This document shows, in pieces, positions 15,925 through 26,491 of a DNA stretch of 64,000 nt; positions within the stretch are counted from its first letter, which is position 1; each line of letters opens with the position of its first letter. The stretch covers positions 62,001 to 126,000 of the forward strand of contig NZ_JACDNP010000003.1 of the NCBI RefSeq assembly GCF_013839425.1, in the 5' to 3' direction. The notes beneath the pieces are model-generated. The model ran no database searches, was not told the origin of the DNA, and saw only the letters and a program-made list of their open reading frames with translations. The DNA is from Halorhabdus salina. GTDB taxonomy: Archaea > Halobacteriota > Halobacteria > Halobacteriales > Haloarculaceae. Position numbers and translations under genes: made by a program.

Positions 15925-18900
15925 ATGTCGACAGGACAATCACCCAAGTCGATCGGCAAGATCAGCTTCGGGCTGATGGACCCAGAGGAGTATCGGGACA
16001 TGAGTGCCACGAAGGTCATCACGGCCGACACCTACGACGACGACGGGTTCCCCATCGACATGGGGCTGATGGACCCGCGACTCGGTGTGATCGACCCCGG
16101 TCTGGAGTGTAAGACGTGCGGGAAACACTCCGGAGCCTGTAACGGCCACTTCGGCCACATCGAACTCGCCGCGCCCGTCATCCACGTCGGCTTCTCGAAA
16201 CTCATCCGGCGACTCCTGCGAGGCACCTGCCGGGAGTGTTCGCGCCTGACCGCGGTCGACGCCTCGAAGTTCACCGACGGCGATGGCAATGTCGATCTCG
16301 CGGCCGCCGAGGCCGCCGCCGAGGAGAAGAAACGCGACTTCCGCCAGGAACTCCGTCGCACGGCGGAACTGGGCAACGACTTAGACGACGTGCTGAAGTC
16401 GGCCATCCGGCAGGCTCGCTCGGCCAGCCGGTGTCCCTACTGTGGGGCCGAGCAGTTCGACGTCAAACACGAGAAACCGACGACCTACTACGAGATCATC
16501 GAGGTCCCTCACCCGGAGATCGAGGAGCGCCTCAGCATGGCGATGGACCCGCCGGAGGGCGAACCCGTCACGCCCGACGAACTCGCCGAAGCCATCGACG
16601 ATGCCTTCGAGGCCGGCCGGATCCGGGAACTGCTCTCTGGCACCTATCGGCCCGATCGCAACGATATCGATGCGTTGCAACAGATCGGCAAGGCGCTTTC
16701 CCGATTCAATGACCTGGAGGAGCATCTCGGCGAGCAACTGGACATCGAGAGTGCGTCGTCGTACCTGCTCGATGAGGACATGGACAAGTTGATGCCGAGC
16801 GACATCCGGGACTGGTTCGAGGAGATTCCCGACGAGGACATCGAAGCCATCGGGATCAACCCCGAACGCTCTCGGCCGGAGTGGATGATCCTCACCGTGT
16901 TGCCGGTCCCACCGGTGACCGCGCGACCGTCGATCACGCTCGATAACGGTCAGCGAAGCGAAGATGACCTCACCCACAAGCTGGTCGACATCATTCGGAT
17001 CAATCAGCGGTTCATGGAGAACCGCGAGGCCGGTGCGCCCCAGCTGATCATCGAGGACCTCTGGGAACTGCTGCAGTACCACGTCACCACGTTCATGGAC
17101 AACGAGATCAGTGGGACCCCGCCAGCCCGCCACCGTTCGGGCCGCCCGCTGAAGACGCTCTCCCAGCGCCTGAAAGGAAAGGAGGGACGCTTCCGTGGGT
17201 CCCTGTCCGGGAAACGCGTCAACTTCTCGGCCCGGACCGTCATCTCGCCGGACCCGACCCTTTCGCTCAACGAGGTCGGGGTGCCCGATCGGGTCGCCAG
17301 TGAGATGACCCAGACGATGAACGTCAACGAGCGCAACCTCGAGGACGCGCGCCGGTACGTCGCCAACGGACCGGAGGCCCATCCCGGCGCCAACTACGTT
17401 CGCCGGCCCGACGGCCGACGGCTGAAAGTGACCGAGAAGAACTGCGAGGAACTCGCAGAAAAGGTCGAAGCCGGCTGGGAAGTCGCCCGACATCTGGTCG
17501 ACGGCGACATCATCATCTTCAATCGCCAGCCGAGTCTCCACCGGATGTCGATCATGGCCCACGAGGTCGTCGTGATGCCATACAAGACATTCCGGCTGAA
17601 CACGACGGTTTGTCCGCCGTACAACGCGGACTTCGACGGCGACGAGATGAACATGCACGCCCTCCAGAACGAGGAGGCCCGTGCGGAGGCCCGCGTCCTC
17701 ATGCGGGTGCAAGAGCAGATGCTTTCCCCGCGCTTTGGTGAGAACATCGTCGGCGCGATTCAGGACCACGTCACCTCGATGTATCTCCTGACCCATCAGA
17801 ACCCGACGTTCAACGAGACCCAGGCCCTGGACCTGTTGCGGGCGACGAACGTCGACGCGCTGCCTGATCCTGATGGAGAGGAAAACGGCGAGGCCTACTG
17901 GACCGGGCGTTCTATCTTCTCGGAACTGCTCCCGGACGATCTGAACCTCGAATTCACGAGCGAGGCCGGCGACGACGTCGTCATCGAGGACGGCCAACTC
18001 GTCGAAGGGACGATCGACGACAGCTCCGTCGGTGCCTTCGGCGGGAACGTCGTCGATTCCATCGCGAAAAGATACGACAAGACGCGCGCCCGGATCTTCA
18101 TCAACGAGGTCTCGACGCTCGCGGTGCGGACGATCATGCACTTCGGGTTCTCGATCGGGATCGACGACGAGTCGATCCCGCCGAACGCGGCCGAACAGGT
18201 CGACGAGGCCATCGACAATGCCTACGAGCGCGTCCAGGAACTGATCGCGACCTACGAAGCCGGCGATCTCGAATCGCTGCCAGGCCGTACGGTCGATGAG
18301 ACCCTGGAGATGAAGATCATGCAGACGCTGGGCCAGGCCCGTGACAGCGCGGGTGACATCGCCGAAGACCACTTCGCCGAGGACAACCCGGCCGTCGTGA
18401 TGGCCGACTCCGGGGCGCGTGGGTCGATGCTCAACCTGACCCAGATGGCCGGCTGTGTCGGCCAGCAGGCAGTCCGCGGTGAGCGGATCAACCGCGGGTA
18501 CGAGGATCGGACGCTCAGTCACTTCAAACCGAACGACCTCTCGGCGGACGCGCATGGCTTCGTCGAGCACTCCTATCGTGAGGGCCTAGACCCCAAGGAG
18601 TTCTTCTTCCACGCCATGGGTGGCCGGGAAGGGCTGGTCGACACGGCAGTCCGGACCTCCAAATCCGGGTATCTCCAGCGCCGACTCATCAACGCCCTCT
18701 CGGAACTAGAGACCCAGTACGACGGCACGGTCCGGGACACCAGCGACACTGTCGTGCAGTTCGAATTCGGCGAAGACGGCACCTCGCCCGTGGATGTCTC
18801 CTCCAGTGAGGACTTCGACATCGACGTCGAATCGATCGCCGACCGGATCATCGATGCTGAATTCGACGACGACGCGGCAAAGGCGGAGTTCCTCGAACGG

Positions 18901-18966
18901 GAGGCCTTGCCGACGAACCTCTCTGAACACGCTGACGAGCGCTGGCTCGCGGAGGGTGATGACTGA
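15925..18966 (+). CDS. rpoA1: DNA-directed RNA polymerase subunit A'
   Basis: The 1013-residue large subunit carries the catalytic magnesium site [12 protein letters not shown] (about 569-580). It also has N-terminal clamp zinc sites [18 protein letters not shown] and CRECS...CPYCG, the [13 protein letters not shown] segment and the bridge-helix region [17 protein letters not shown]. About 80 extra acidic residues in the clamp region are usual for haloarchaea. The stop overlaps the A'' start by one base (TGATG), giving translational coupling. Confidence 0.95.
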   Translation: MSTGQSPKSIGKISFGLMDPEEYRDMSATKVITADTYDDDGFPIDMGLMDPRLGVIDPGLECKTCGKHSGACNGHFGHIELAAPVIHVGFSKLIRRLLRGTCRECSRLTAVDASKFTDGDGNVDLAAAEAAAEEKKRDFRQELRRTAELGNDLDDVLKSAIRQARSASRCPYCGAEQFDVKHEKPTTYYEIIEVPHPEIEERLSMAMDPPEGEPVTPDELAEAIDDAFEAGRIRELLSGTYRPDRNDIDALQQIGKALSRFNDLEEHLGEQLDIESASSYLLDEDMDKLMPSDIRDWFEEIPDEDIEAIGINPERSRPEWMILTVLPVPPVTARPSITLDNGQRSEDDLTHKLVDIIRINQRFMENREAGAPQLIIEDLWELLQYHVTTFMDNEISGTPPARHRSGRPLKTLSQRLKGKEGRFRGSLSGKRVNFSARTVISPDPTLSLNEVGVPDRVASEMTQTMNVNERNLEDARRYVANGPEAHPGANYVRRPDGRRLKVTEKNCEELAEKVEAGWEVARHLVDGDIIIFNRQPSLHRMSIMAHEVVVMPYKTFRLNTTVCPPYNADFDGDEMNMHALQNEEARAEARVLMRVQEQMLSPRFGENIVGAIQDHVTSMYLLTHQNPTFNETQALDLLRATNVDALPDPDGEENGEAYWTGRSIFSELLPDDLNLEFTSEAGDDVVIEDGQLVEGTIDDSSVGAFGGNVVDSIAKRYDKTRARIFINEVSTLAVRTIMHFGFSIGIDDESIPPNAAEQVDEAIDNAYERVQELIATYEAGDLESLPGRTVDETLEMKIMQTLGQARDSAGDIAEDHFAEDNPAVVMADSGARGSMLNLTQMAGCVGQQAVRGERINRGYEDRTLSHFKPNDLSADAHGFVEHSYREGLDPKEFFFHAMGGREGLVDTAVRTSKSGYLQRRLINALSELETQYDGTVRDTSDTVVQFEFGEDGTSPVDVSSSEDFDIDVESIADRIIDAEFDDDAAKAEFLEREALPTNLSEHADERWLAEGDD

Positions 18967-20207
18967 TGAACGGGGAATACACCGAATACAATCCGATAGA
19001 TCGTTTCGAGCATGTCGACACTGACGTCAGCGCGGTCGTCGAAGACACCAACTTGCCGCGCCGACTCAAGACGCGTGTCTACAAGACGATCGAGGACCGC
19101 GATGGTGTCTCTATTGAGCACGCTAACGACATCGCCCAGGCTGTCGAGTCGCAGTATATCGACACGCGGGTCGACCCGCTTGACCCCGTCGGGACTGTGA
19201 GTGCGCAGTCGATCGGTGAACCCGGCACCCAGATGACGATGAACACGTTCCACTACGCCGGTGTCGCCGAGATCGACGTCACGCAGGGGCTGCCTCGACT
19301 CATCGAGCTGGTCGACGCTCGCAAGGAGCCCGACACGCCGATGATGACGGTCCATCTCGACGGCGAGCACGCGACCGAGCGTGAGAAGGCCCACGAAGTC
19401 GTCTGGAAGATCGAGGCAACGCGGATCCTCGCCCTCGGTGACGTCTCGACGAACGTCGCCGATATGGCTGTCCAGGTCGACCTCAACCCCGAGACGCTCG
19501 AGGAGCGGTGGCCGACGGCCGATAGCGTTGAGGAAGTCGCCGAAGAAATCGCCACCACCATCGAAGGCCAGCTCGGCGTCGACACGATCCGCAAGGAGAC
19601 GGTCATCCAGTTCGGCCCCGAAGAGCCGTCCTACCGCGATCTGCTCCAGTTGGTCGAAGAATTGCGGGAGATCGTCTTCAAAGGTATCGAAGAGGTCTCC
19701 CGGGTCGTCATTCGCAAGGAAGAACTTGAGGACGGCAACGAAGAGTTCGTCCTCTACACCGAGGGATCGGCCTTTGGCGACGCCATTGGTATCGAGGGCG
19801 TCGATGCCTCCCGGACGACCTGTAACAACATCCACGAGATCTTCAGTAACCTCGGCGTCGAGGCCGCCCGCAACGCGATCATCAACGAGACGATGAACAC
19901 GCTCGAAGAGCAGGGCCTAGACGACGTGAACATCCGCCACCTCATGCTGGTCGCGGACATCATGACCAACCGTGGCGTCATCGAGTCGATCGGTCGCCAC
20001 GGCATTTCCGGCAGCAAGGAGTCCGTCCTGGCCCGGGCCGCCTTCGAGGTTACCGTCTCACACCTGCTCGACGCTGCGATCCACGGCGAGATCGACGACC
20101 TCAACGGCGTCACCGAGAACGTCATCGTCGGGAAACCGATCAAGCTCGGGACTGGCGATGTCGACCTCCGGATGGGCAGTCACACCGGCGGCGGCGCAGC
20201 CGACTGA
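18966..20207 (+). CDS. rpoA2: DNA-directed RNA polymerase subunit A''
   Basis: The 413-residue C-terminal part of the beta'-like subunit contains the trigger-loop segment [32 protein letters not shown] (about 80-111). Near the end are [25 protein letters not shown] and [13 protein letters not shown]. With A' it completes the nucleotide-addition centre. Start ATG overlaps the A' stop. The tail with [13 protein letters not shown] is followed 3 bp later by the NusA-like gene. Confidence 0.95.
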   Translation: MNGEYTEYNPIDRFEHVDTDVSAVVEDTNLPRRLKTRVYKTIEDRDGVSIEHANDIAQAVESQYIDTRVDPLDPVGTVSAQSIGEPGTQMTMNTFHYAGVAEIDVTQGLPRLIELVDARKEPDTPMMTVHLDGEHATEREKAHEVVWKIEATRILALGDVSTNVADMAVQVDLNPETLEERWPTADSVEEVAEEIATTIEGQLGVDTIRKETVIQFGPEEPSYRDLLQLVEELREIVFKGIEEVSRVVIRKEELEDGNEEFVLYTEGSAFGDAIGIEGVDASRTTCNNIHEIFSNLGVEAARNAIINETMNTLEEQGLDDVNIRHLMLVADIMTNRGVIESIGRHGISGSKESVLARAAFEVTVSHLLDAAIHGEIDDLNGVTENVIVGKPIKLGTGDVDLRMGSHTGGGAAD

Positions 20208-20210
20208 CGG

Positions 20211-20645
20211 ATGACTATCTCCCTGTCCGACGAGCAACGTCGCGCGATCGCCGTCGCCGAAGACGTCGCTGACGTCACCGTTCGAGATTGCCTGTTCGAC
20301 GACGACGCCGACCGCGTGGTGTTCGTCGTCAAAGCTGGCGAGATCGGCCGGGCGATCGGTCGGGACGGCGAGACCGTCGATCGCATCGAACAGCGACTCG
20401 GCCAGGATGTCACGCTCGTCGAGGACGCCGAGACGGCAGAAGCGTTTCTCGCAAACGCGTTTGCGCCAGCAGCAGTCGAGGGTGTCACGATCGAGGAGGG
20501 CGAGGACGGCCGCCTCGCCAGAGTCGATGTCGACGAGCGTGATCTCGGTATCGCGATCGGAACGGACGGTCGGAAGATCGAACTCGTGCGGGAACTCGCC
20601 GATCGCCACTTCGACATCGACGATATCGAACTGGCCGAGGCGTAA
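20211..20645 (+). CDS. nusA: NusA-like transcription elongation/termination factor
   Basis: The archaeal NusA homologue has 144 residues with two KH RNA-binding domains and lacks the bacterial N-terminal and S1 domains. The first KH shows VVFVVKAGEIGRAIGRDGETVDRIEQRL, the second LGIAIGTDGRKIELVRELA. It is the last gene of the polymerase operon proper. In many haloarchaea rps12 and rps7 follow directly; here about 3.9 kb of other DNA intervenes. Confidence 0.92.
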   Translation: MTISLSDEQRRAIAVAEDVADVTVRDCLFDDDADRVVFVVKAGEIGRAIGRDGETVDRIEQRLGQDVTLVEDAETAEAFLANAFAPAAVEGVTIEEGEDGRLARVDVDERDLGIAIGTDGRKIELVRELADRHFDIDDIELAEA

Positions 20646-20767
20646 CTGGGCGCATAGGACGAACTGATATCTTACTCCTCGGGTGGTCGAGCGCGATTGA
20701 CGTCTCCCACAGCCGCGTCGAAACCGATGCACGCTTTGTCCAGGGAATCAATCGGCACGTACGATCG

Positions 20768-21928
20768 ATGACAGAGGAGTTTGCAGACCGATCGATGGCC
20801 GAGCACCAGCGTGTCTTCGAGAAAATTTGGTCCCAGAATCCCGAGCGACAGAACTGGAGTTCGTCCTCGTGGTGGTTCTTCCTGCTGTTCCCCGAGGGTG
20901 AGGCAGGGTACGGTCCCAGACAGCTTATGTTCTCGGTCGCTGCTTGTGTGGGTGAGCAATGTCGCGTCAACGATCTCCCGGCACCGGGGATGGACGTAGA
21001 TCGCCCTGTTTCCGACGGCGTCGATCGATTCAACGCCTCTACTGTCGGGTGGGCCGGTGACGACGAACAGGTGCACGATCACGTCGTCACGCAGCCAGCC
21101 GAGGCAGTGCTCTCCCAGGATGAGCAGCGTCTCGAAGCCTGGGCAGACCGCGAGGACGGCACCAGACGCGGGAGTGAGGTGGCTGCGCTCTCGGATCGAC
21201 CGATCGGTTTGGAAGCCACTGTTATCGGTGAGGACGTCGAGGCGGAGTTCGAGGCCTGGGCCGATCTCGATTCGAAGATGACTGCGCCACAGCAGTCAGT
21301 CAATATCGACACGTCGCTGGGGGGCATCGAAGTTGTCGCGTTGCGCCAGATGGACTTCGAGGGGACGTTTGCCCTCCCCGACGGCGAAGAGACGCTGTCC
21401 GGGTCGTGTTACTTCCAGCGCGTGTGTTTTGACGTGCCGTTGTTCCCCTGGAAGTGGATCTGGGCCATCTTCCCCGACGGGACGTCCTTCTCCGTGATGG
21501 TTCCGTTCGTCGGTCCACAGCTGTTGCGACGGGGGTACAAATTCTTTGCCTCGAACAGTCTCGAACGGCTGACGATCCCGCTCAGACAGTCCGGCTTCTG
21601 GCACTGGGGCGATGGGAGTGGCCACGTCGAGTTCGATCGCGTCACCGTCGAACCATTGCTTGACACCGGTGAGCATCCGGACTTCGACGTTCGTGTCGAG
21701 AACGACGACGGCGATTACGTGCGTTTCGTCGCCCGGACCTACGGCCACGCACGCAACTGGCTCGAACGCGAGCGACTGGGCGGCCGCGCATCTTCTCACT
21801 GGAGCTACAACGAGTACATGTTCCGCATGGCCGGACTTGCCGGCCGCGTTGAGGGCACGAATCTCGCCGACGCGAACCTTGGGACTGGCTTTGGGACCCT
21901 GGAGTACAGCACCGGCCTGGGACTGTGA
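20768..21928 (+). CDS. Lipocalin-like beta-rich protein of unknown function
   Basis: The 386-residue protein is rich in aromatic residues. It has NWSSSSWWFFLLFPEGEAGYGPRQLMFS near the N-terminus, CYFQRVCFDVPLFPWKWIWAIFPDGTSFS in the middle and NEYMFRMAGLAGRVEG near the end. This layout resembles families with a duplicated lipocalin fold (CrtC/AttH-like hydratases and their uncharacterised relatives), but no catalytic residue can be assigned. It lies between nusA and the ribosomal genes, in the same direction as them, and is convergent with the chemotaxis transducer. Confidence 0.55.
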   Translation: MTEEFADRSMAEHQRVFEKIWSQNPERQNWSSSSWWFFLLFPEGEAGYGPRQLMFSVAACVGEQCRVNDLPAPGMDVDRPVSDGVDRFNASTVGWAGDDEQVHDHVVTQPAEAVLSQDEQRLEAWADREDGTRRGSEVAALSDRPIGLEATVIGEDVEAEFEAWADLDSKMTAPQQSVNIDTSLGGIEVVALRQMDFEGTFALPDGEETLSGSCYFQRVCFDVPLFPWKWIWAIFPDGTSFSVMVPFVGPQLLRRGYKFFASNSLERLTIPLRQSGFWHWGDGSGHVEFDRVTVEPLLDTGEHPDFDVRVENDDGDYVRFVARTYGHARNWLERERLGGRASSHWSYNEYMFRMAGLAGRVEGTNLADANLGTGFGTLEYSTGLGL

Positions 21929-21949
21929 CTGTGCTAGGTCACCCGGCGC

Positions 21950-24388
21950 TCAGTCCTGTCCGCCGCCGTCGGCTGCGGTGTCCTGTTTCCCGGACGTTCC
22001 CGGGTCGGACTCGGGGTCAGACGCCTCTAGCGTGAACTGTTCGACAGCATCGCGGAGACCACTCGAGCGGTCGGCGAGGGCCTGGATCTGTTCGCTGACT
22101 TCCGTGATCGAAGCGGTCTGCTCTTCGGCGGCCGCCGAGACCGATTCGGCCTCTTGGGCGGTCTGTTCACTGATCGAACCCACGTCGTCCATCATCGCGA
22201 CGACTTGCTCCGTGGAGTCAGCCTGATCGTCGGTGGCGTCGTTGATCGACTGGATGCCCGTGTCGGCATCCTCGACTTGTTCGACGAGCTGCTCGAGGAG
22301 CTGGACGGCATCCTCGACGGCGTCGATCCCGTCGGTGACACTCTCGCCCATTTCGTGCATGTCACCGACAACGTGGTCGGTCGTCGCCTGGACTTCCTCG
22401 ATACGTTGCTCGATGTCCTGGGTCGCCTCGGCCGTCTCCTGGGCCAGCCCCTTGATCTCGTCGGCGACGACGGCAAAGCCCTCGCCGGCCTCGCCGGCCC
22501 GGGCGGCTTCGATCGAGGCGTTCAGCGCGAGCATGTTCGTCTGGTCGGCGATATCGTCGATCAGGCCGGCGATCTCGCCGATCTCCGTCATCGCGCTTTC
22601 GAGGCGTTCGACCTCATCGATCGTCGTCTCGGCCTGGGACTCGACGGTATCCATTTCTCCGAGGGCGTCTGAACCGAATTCGCTCGCTGTCTCGCCGAGG
22701 TCGGCTGCCTGTTGGGATTTCTGCGCGACTCCCTCTGCCGAGGAGGCGACCTCTTCGATAGCGGCGCTGAGATCGGTCAGCTCGTCGGTAGCGTTCTGGA
22801 CAGTTTCGTCTTGGCGATCTGCCCCCTCGGCGATATCCTGGACCGATTCGCTGACGTCCTCGCTAACCCGGCGTACTTCGCTGGCGCTCGCGGCGACGTC
22901 TTCGGCTGACGAATCGACATCCGCCGCGAAGGCACGCACCTCCTGTAGCGTTTGTTCGAGTTCTGTGAGCATCTCGTTGGCCCCAACGGCGATCGCACGC
23001 ATCGCGTCGTCATCAACATCCTCGTCTAAGCGCTGGGTGAGATCGCCGTCAGCTGCCTCGGCCATGACCGTACTGAATTCGTCGGCCTGTCGCTGCAGGG
23101 ACTGAGCCATGGCTTCGGCCTCCTGTTTGGAGGCCTGGGCTTGCTCTCTGGCGGATTCGATCTCTTCGATGGATTCTTGGAGGTCGTCTTGCATCGTCTC
23201 AAGCGATTCCCCGAGGTCACCCGGGACTCGTTCGTCGAGTGCCGGATCGTCGAAATCCTGGCGGGCCAGGGCGTCAGCCTGTGAGGCAACCGTGCGTAGA
23301 TAGCCCGTCGTTTCCCGAAATGCGTCTCTGACTTGCCCGATCTCGTCGATCCGCCCTTCGTCTTTGACGGAAATGTCCAAGTCTCCCTTGGCGATCGAAG
23401 CTGCCTGTTCGCCCACGGTGGCGATCCGGGGAATGACGTCACGGCCGACGTAGACGGCGAGGACGACCAGGCCCAGCAGTGCCGTGCCGATGAGGCCGAT
23501 GAGATACGTCTGTATCGTGTTATTGAGTGCGTACGCGTTCGAGGTCGGCACGCTCTTGATGACAACCCAGTCGGTGCCATTGACTGGCGCGTAGGCGATC
23601 AATTCATCGCCTTGGTTTAGGATCCCACTCGTATTTGCGCCTTGCTGTAACGCCGTCGCGTTGGCTCCGCCTGGGTACTGGTCGAAGATCTGGCTCTCGT
23701 TTGCGGGGATCATCACCGACCCTGACGTCGAGACAACTTCTGTGGTTCCGCCCTTGATGACGTTCCGGAACTGTTCGCTTCGGGCGTCGAGATCGTAGAC
23801 CATAACCACTCCGTGCGTGAAGCTCCGTGTCGGGCTGGAGAACGCGATCAGCGAACGATTGTCGGCCGTGTAAATCTCTTTGGTGCCTGCGTTGTCACGA
23901 TCGATCCCTAATAGCCCCTCCCCGCCCGTAGTTGTCCCCCACCGCAAGTTTTGGGATTGAAGTGACGTGTTTTCGAGACCACCAGTGGTGCTATCGAGGA
24001 TCTGTCTCTTTGGAATATCGATGTAGTGAACCGCGACAAGACTCTCTTCACCGTTCAGCTTTGCGCGTTGCAGGGCGATGTTTACCATTCCTGCATCTGT
24101 TTCTTCGGATGCTATCGCCGGGACTTTCGACAGTGAGTTCGTTTTTCCCTGTTTCTGTTCGAGCCACTGTTGGACGTTGTCTGCCGTCCGCTCGGTCGCA
24201 GCCCGCAACTGATCGTTCCGGTTTTCGGTAAGCTCTGCCGATACCGTTTGTTGGGTAACGATCCCGAGGCTCAATACAACCAAGCCAACAACTACTACCA
24301 CGAGGAGAAACTTTCGGAGATACCGTCGTCTGATACTATCCGGTAACAGCTGTTCAAATCGTGCCAACAGTCCCGAGCCATCACTCAT
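21950..24388 (-). CDS. Methyl-accepting chemotaxis transducer (Htr-type)
   Basis: 812 residues. A short cytoplasmic N-terminus precedes a first membrane helix (about 23-45) and an extracellular sensor domain of about 250 residues, probably dCache-type ([34 protein letters not shown]). The second helix is near 290-315, followed by HAMP modules. The long cytoplasmic coiled coil has the hairpin-tip motif [19 protein letters not shown] (about 610-630). It relays ligand signals to CheA/CheW; the ligand is unknown. ATG at 24388 (MSDGSG) is preferred to a TTG 15 bp upstream. Confidence 0.92.
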   Translation of the reverse strand: MSDGSGLLARFEQLLPDSIRRRYLRKFLLVVVVVGLVVLSLGIVTQQTVSAELTENRNDQLRAATERTADNVQQWLEQKQGKTNSLSKVPAIASEETDAGMVNIALQRAKLNGEESLVAVHYIDIPKRQILDSTTGGLENTSLQSQNLRWGTTTGGEGLLGIDRDNAGTKEIYTADNRSLIAFSSPTRSFTHGVVMVYDLDARSEQFRNVIKGGTTEVVSTSGSVMIPANESQIFDQYPGGANATALQQGANTSGILNQGDELIAYAPVNGTDWVVIKSVPTSNAYALNNTIQTYLIGLIGTALLGLVVLAVYVGRDVIPRIATVGEQAASIAKGDLDISVKDEGRIDEIGQVRDAFRETTGYLRTVASQADALARQDFDDPALDERVPGDLGESLETMQDDLQESIEEIESAREQAQASKQEAEAMAQSLQRQADEFSTVMAEAADGDLTQRLDEDVDDDAMRAIAVGANEMLTELEQTLQEVRAFAADVDSSAEDVAASASEVRRVSEDVSESVQDIAEGADRQDETVQNATDELTDLSAAIEEVASSAEGVAQKSQQAADLGETASEFGSDALGEMDTVESQAETTIDEVERLESAMTEIGEIAGLIDDIADQTNMLALNASIEAARAGEAGEGFAVVADEIKGLAQETAEATQDIEQRIEEVQATTDHVVGDMHEMGESVTDGIDAVEDAVQLLEQLVEQVEDADTGIQSINDATDDQADSTEQVVAMMDDVGSISEQTAQEAESVSAAAEEQTASITEVSEQIQALADRSSGLRDAVEQFTLEASDPESDPGTSGKQDTAADGGGQD

Positions 24389-24528
24389 ATGGGTAATCTG
24401 CAACTGAGTTCGGGAAGTATTTGCCTAAACATTACGCCACCAGTATCAATCGAGATAACTACACCCGTGGGGGCACGGTATCGAGTCGACGGCCTGGCCG
24501 GCTGATAACTCTGGGTTCGAAAGAAGAC

Positions 24529-24537
24529 GCTTAAGTA
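24529..24537 (+). promoter_or_regulatory. TATA-like box upstream of rps12
   Basis: GCTTAAGTA lies 26-34 bp before the ATG at 24563 and follows a purine-rich CGAAAGAAGA that suits a BRE. A start about 25 bp downstream would give a near-leaderless mRNA. Its presence shows that rps12-rps7 have their own promoter, uncoupled from the polymerase operon. Confidence 0.55.
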
Positions 24538-24562
24538 GCTTCACGGGGTACTTCCCGTCACT

Positions 24563-24991
24563 ATGGCAAACGGCAAGTACGCCGCACGCAAACTCAAGAA
24601 GGACCGCCAGCAACACCGGTGGTCCGACTCCGATTACGCTCGCCGGGAACGCGGGCTCGGCGCCAAGTCCGATCCGCTCGAAGGTGCACCGCAGGGTCGT
24701 GGAATCGTCCTCGAAAAAGTCGGTATCGAGGCCAAACAGCCCAACTCTGCAATCCGAAAGTGTGTTCGGGTCCAGCTCATCAAGAACGGTAAACAGGTTA
24801 CGGCCTTCTGTCCCGGTGACGGTGCCATCTCGTTCATCGACGAACACGACGAAGTCACTATCGCCGGCATTGGCGGGGCGAAGGGTCGTGCGATGGGCGA
24901 CCTCTCGGGCGTCAACTACAAAGTCGAGAAAGTAAACGGCGTCTCGATGATCGAACTGGTCCGCGGTAACGCCGAGAAACCGGTGCGATAA
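24563..24991 (+). CDS. rps12: 30S ribosomal protein S12
   Basis: At 142 residues this is the archaeal/eukaryotic S23/S12 type at the decoding centre. Landmarks are [25 protein letters not shown] (about 53-77) and the loop [18 protein letters not shown]. The N-terminal basic segment [18 protein letters not shown] is typical. It is 2 bp upstream of rps7 and the pair is co-transcribed. Confidence 0.95.
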   Translation: MANGKYAARKLKKDRQQHRWSDSDYARRERGLGAKSDPLEGAPQGRGIVLEKVGIEAKQPNSAIRKCVRVQLIKNGKQVTAFCPGDGAISFIDEHDEVTIAGIGGAKGRAMGDLSGVNYKVEKVNGVSMIELVRGNAEKPVR

Positions 24992-24993
24992 CC

Positions 24994-25596
24994 ATGAGTG
25001 CCGAGTCTGACTCCGAAGCCGACGACGCCGAGGGAACGACTGGTGCGAAGCTGTTCGGTCGCTGGGCGACCGACGAGATCGAATATCTGGATCCGTCGAC
25101 GGAACGATACATTACGATCACGCCGATCGCACACACGATGGGCCGTCACGCCACCAAGCAGTTCCAGAAATCCGAAATCTCGATCGTCGAGCGGTTGATC
25201 AACCGTCTCATGCAGACCGACGAGAACACGGGCAAGAAACAGCAGACGACTCGGATGGTCCGGGAAGCCTTCGAGATTGTGCACAATCAGACTGACGAAA
25301 ATCCGATCCAGATTCTCGTTGGAGCGATCGAGAACAGCGCCCCGCGAGAAGAGACGGTCCGCCTGAAATACGGCGGTATCTCGGTGCCCAAAGCTGTCGA
25401 CATTTCCCCCCAGCGCCGGGTCGATCAGGCACTGAAGTTCCTCGCCGAAGGCGTTTACAACGATTCGTTCAAGACGCCAACTGACGCCGAAGAGGCCCTC
25501 GCCCAGCAGCTTGTGGGTGCCGCTGACAACGACGTCGGTACCTACGCTGTCAACCAGAAAGAAGAGAAAGAACGCGTCGCGGCTGCGGCTCGGTAA
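24994..25596 (+). CDS. rps7: 30S ribosomal protein S7
   Basis: The 200-residue archaeal S7 binds the 16S rRNA 3' major domain. It has an acidic haloarchaeal N-terminal extension (1-24). Recognisable segments are KLFGRWATDEIEYLDPSTERYITI, GRHATKQFQKSEISIVERLINRLM and PRRRV-like SPQRRVDQALKFL. A T5 run at 25631 is a likely terminator. The elongation factor 2 gene that often follows is absent; L15e lies next, convergent. Confidence 0.95.
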   Translation: MSAESDSEADDAEGTTGAKLFGRWATDEIEYLDPSTERYITITPIAHTMGRHATKQFQKSEISIVERLINRLMQTDENTGKKQQTTRMVREAFEIVHNQTDENPIQILVGAIENSAPREETVRLKYGGISVPKAVDISPQRRVDQALKFLAEGVYNDSFKTPTDAEEALAQQLVGAADNDVGTYAVNQKEEKERVAAAAR

Positions 25597-25630
25597 TTTC
25601 GCCTTCGTTTTCCCGATCGCTGCTCCCGTG

Positions 25631-25635
25631 TTTTT
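25631..25635 (+). terminator. Poly-T terminator after rps7
   Basis: TTTTT follows a GC-containing stretch 35 bp after the rps7 stop, in an otherwise T-poor region. Oligo-T runs are the known intrinsic termination signal of archaeal polymerase. No hairpin is needed or visible. Confidence 0.5.
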
Positions 25636-25710
25636 GATTTCGCGTCCTCTCAGCCCTTGCTCGTGAGGCACAGCTATTGGACGAATTAAACCGAAAAGAT
25701 CGGCGCGTCG

Positions 25711-26301
25711 TTACTTCGCGCGACCGCTGTCGCCGCTGTTGGACGGCCGCGTGTGTTCGGCACCCTTTCCGCGGACGTTCAGGCCACGGTTACGCTGTCC
25801 GGCGCTTGTCAGGCCACGAAGCGCACGATCCGTCTGTGTGTCGTCACAAATCCAGTTGAGGTCGTCGTCGTTCTCGATCGCCGGATGATCGGGGTCGACG
25901 AGAATCGATTCGAACCACTTCTGGCTGCCGTCCTCGCCAACCCAGTAGGAGTTGAGGACGCGCAGGTTGCGGTACTTCTTGGTCGCGCGCTCTTCGGCCA
26001 CGCGCTGGAGGTTCTTTCGGCGAGTGATCCGCGTGACGCCCTGTCGCTTCGAGCGTCGACCCGCTTTGTGTCGCTGCTTGCGTGCGCTGCCCTTTCGGAC
26101 GCTGACGCGTGCGATGACGATCCCCTGTTTTGCTTTGTAGCCGAGCGAGCGCGCTCGATCGAGTCGCGTCGGTCGCTCGACGCGTTCGATGGCGCCTTGT
26201 TCGCGCCACTCTTGCATTCGTTGCCACTGGAGTTCGGCCAGCTTGCCGTCGTCCGGGTCTTTCCAGGCGTCTCGGATGTGTGAATAGAAGCTTCGTGCCA
26301 T
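25711..26301 (-). CDS. rpl15e: 50S ribosomal protein L15e
   Basis: 196 residues starting MARSFYSHIRDAWKDP, with the basic core GYKAKQGIVIARVSVRKGSARKQRHKAGRR and NLRVLNSYWVGEDGSQKWFESILVDPDHPAI, as in archaeal and eukaryotic L15e. The ATG at 26301 was chosen because the upstream extension reads PAEPSNARGES and is not conserved-looking. The tail (LNVRGKGAEHTRPSNSGDSGRAK region) is variable. A near-palindromic TATA element at 26418-26429 may serve this gene and the divergent glycosyltransferase. Confidence 0.95.
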   Translation of the reverse strand: MARSFYSHIRDAWKDPDDGKLAELQWQRMQEWREQGAIERVERPTRLDRARSLGYKAKQGIVIARVSVRKGSARKQRHKAGRRSKRQGVTRITRRKNLQRVAEERATKKYRNLRVLNSYWVGEDGSQKWFESILVDPDHPAIENDDDLNWICDDTQTDRALRGLTSAGQRNRGLNVRGKGAEHTRPSNSGDSGRAK

Positions 26302-26417
26302 GCTTTCACCGCGGGCGTTGGATGGTTCAGCCGGGTGTCCGGCCACATTCCGACCTGTCGAACAGGTGCCCGCTGGCTGCCCGCAGACCAGCGAGTTACC
26401 TATTGTACCCTTGTTGG

Positions 26418-26429
26418 GCGTTTAAGCGC
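26418..26429. promoter_or_regulatory. Near-palindromic TATA-like element between rpl15e and the glycosyltransferase gene
   Basis: GCGTTTAAGCGC reads almost the same on both strands. It is 63 bp before the plus-strand ATG at 26492 and about 117 bp before the rpl15e ATG. A symmetric TATA box could fire both ways. The long L15e leader contains a small hairpin, ACCTGTTCGACAGGT on the minus strand near 26352-26366. Confidence 0.35.
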
Positions 26430-26491
26430 TTCGAACTCCCGTCGCGGGCGATACCCGCAGGCTCAAGTTCCGGCTTACCCGAAACACGACT

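Noticed and set aside
16381-18570. 729-residue antisense frame opposite rpoA1
   Set aside because: Entirely overlaps a certain polymerase gene; its length follows from GC-rich third positions of rpoA1.
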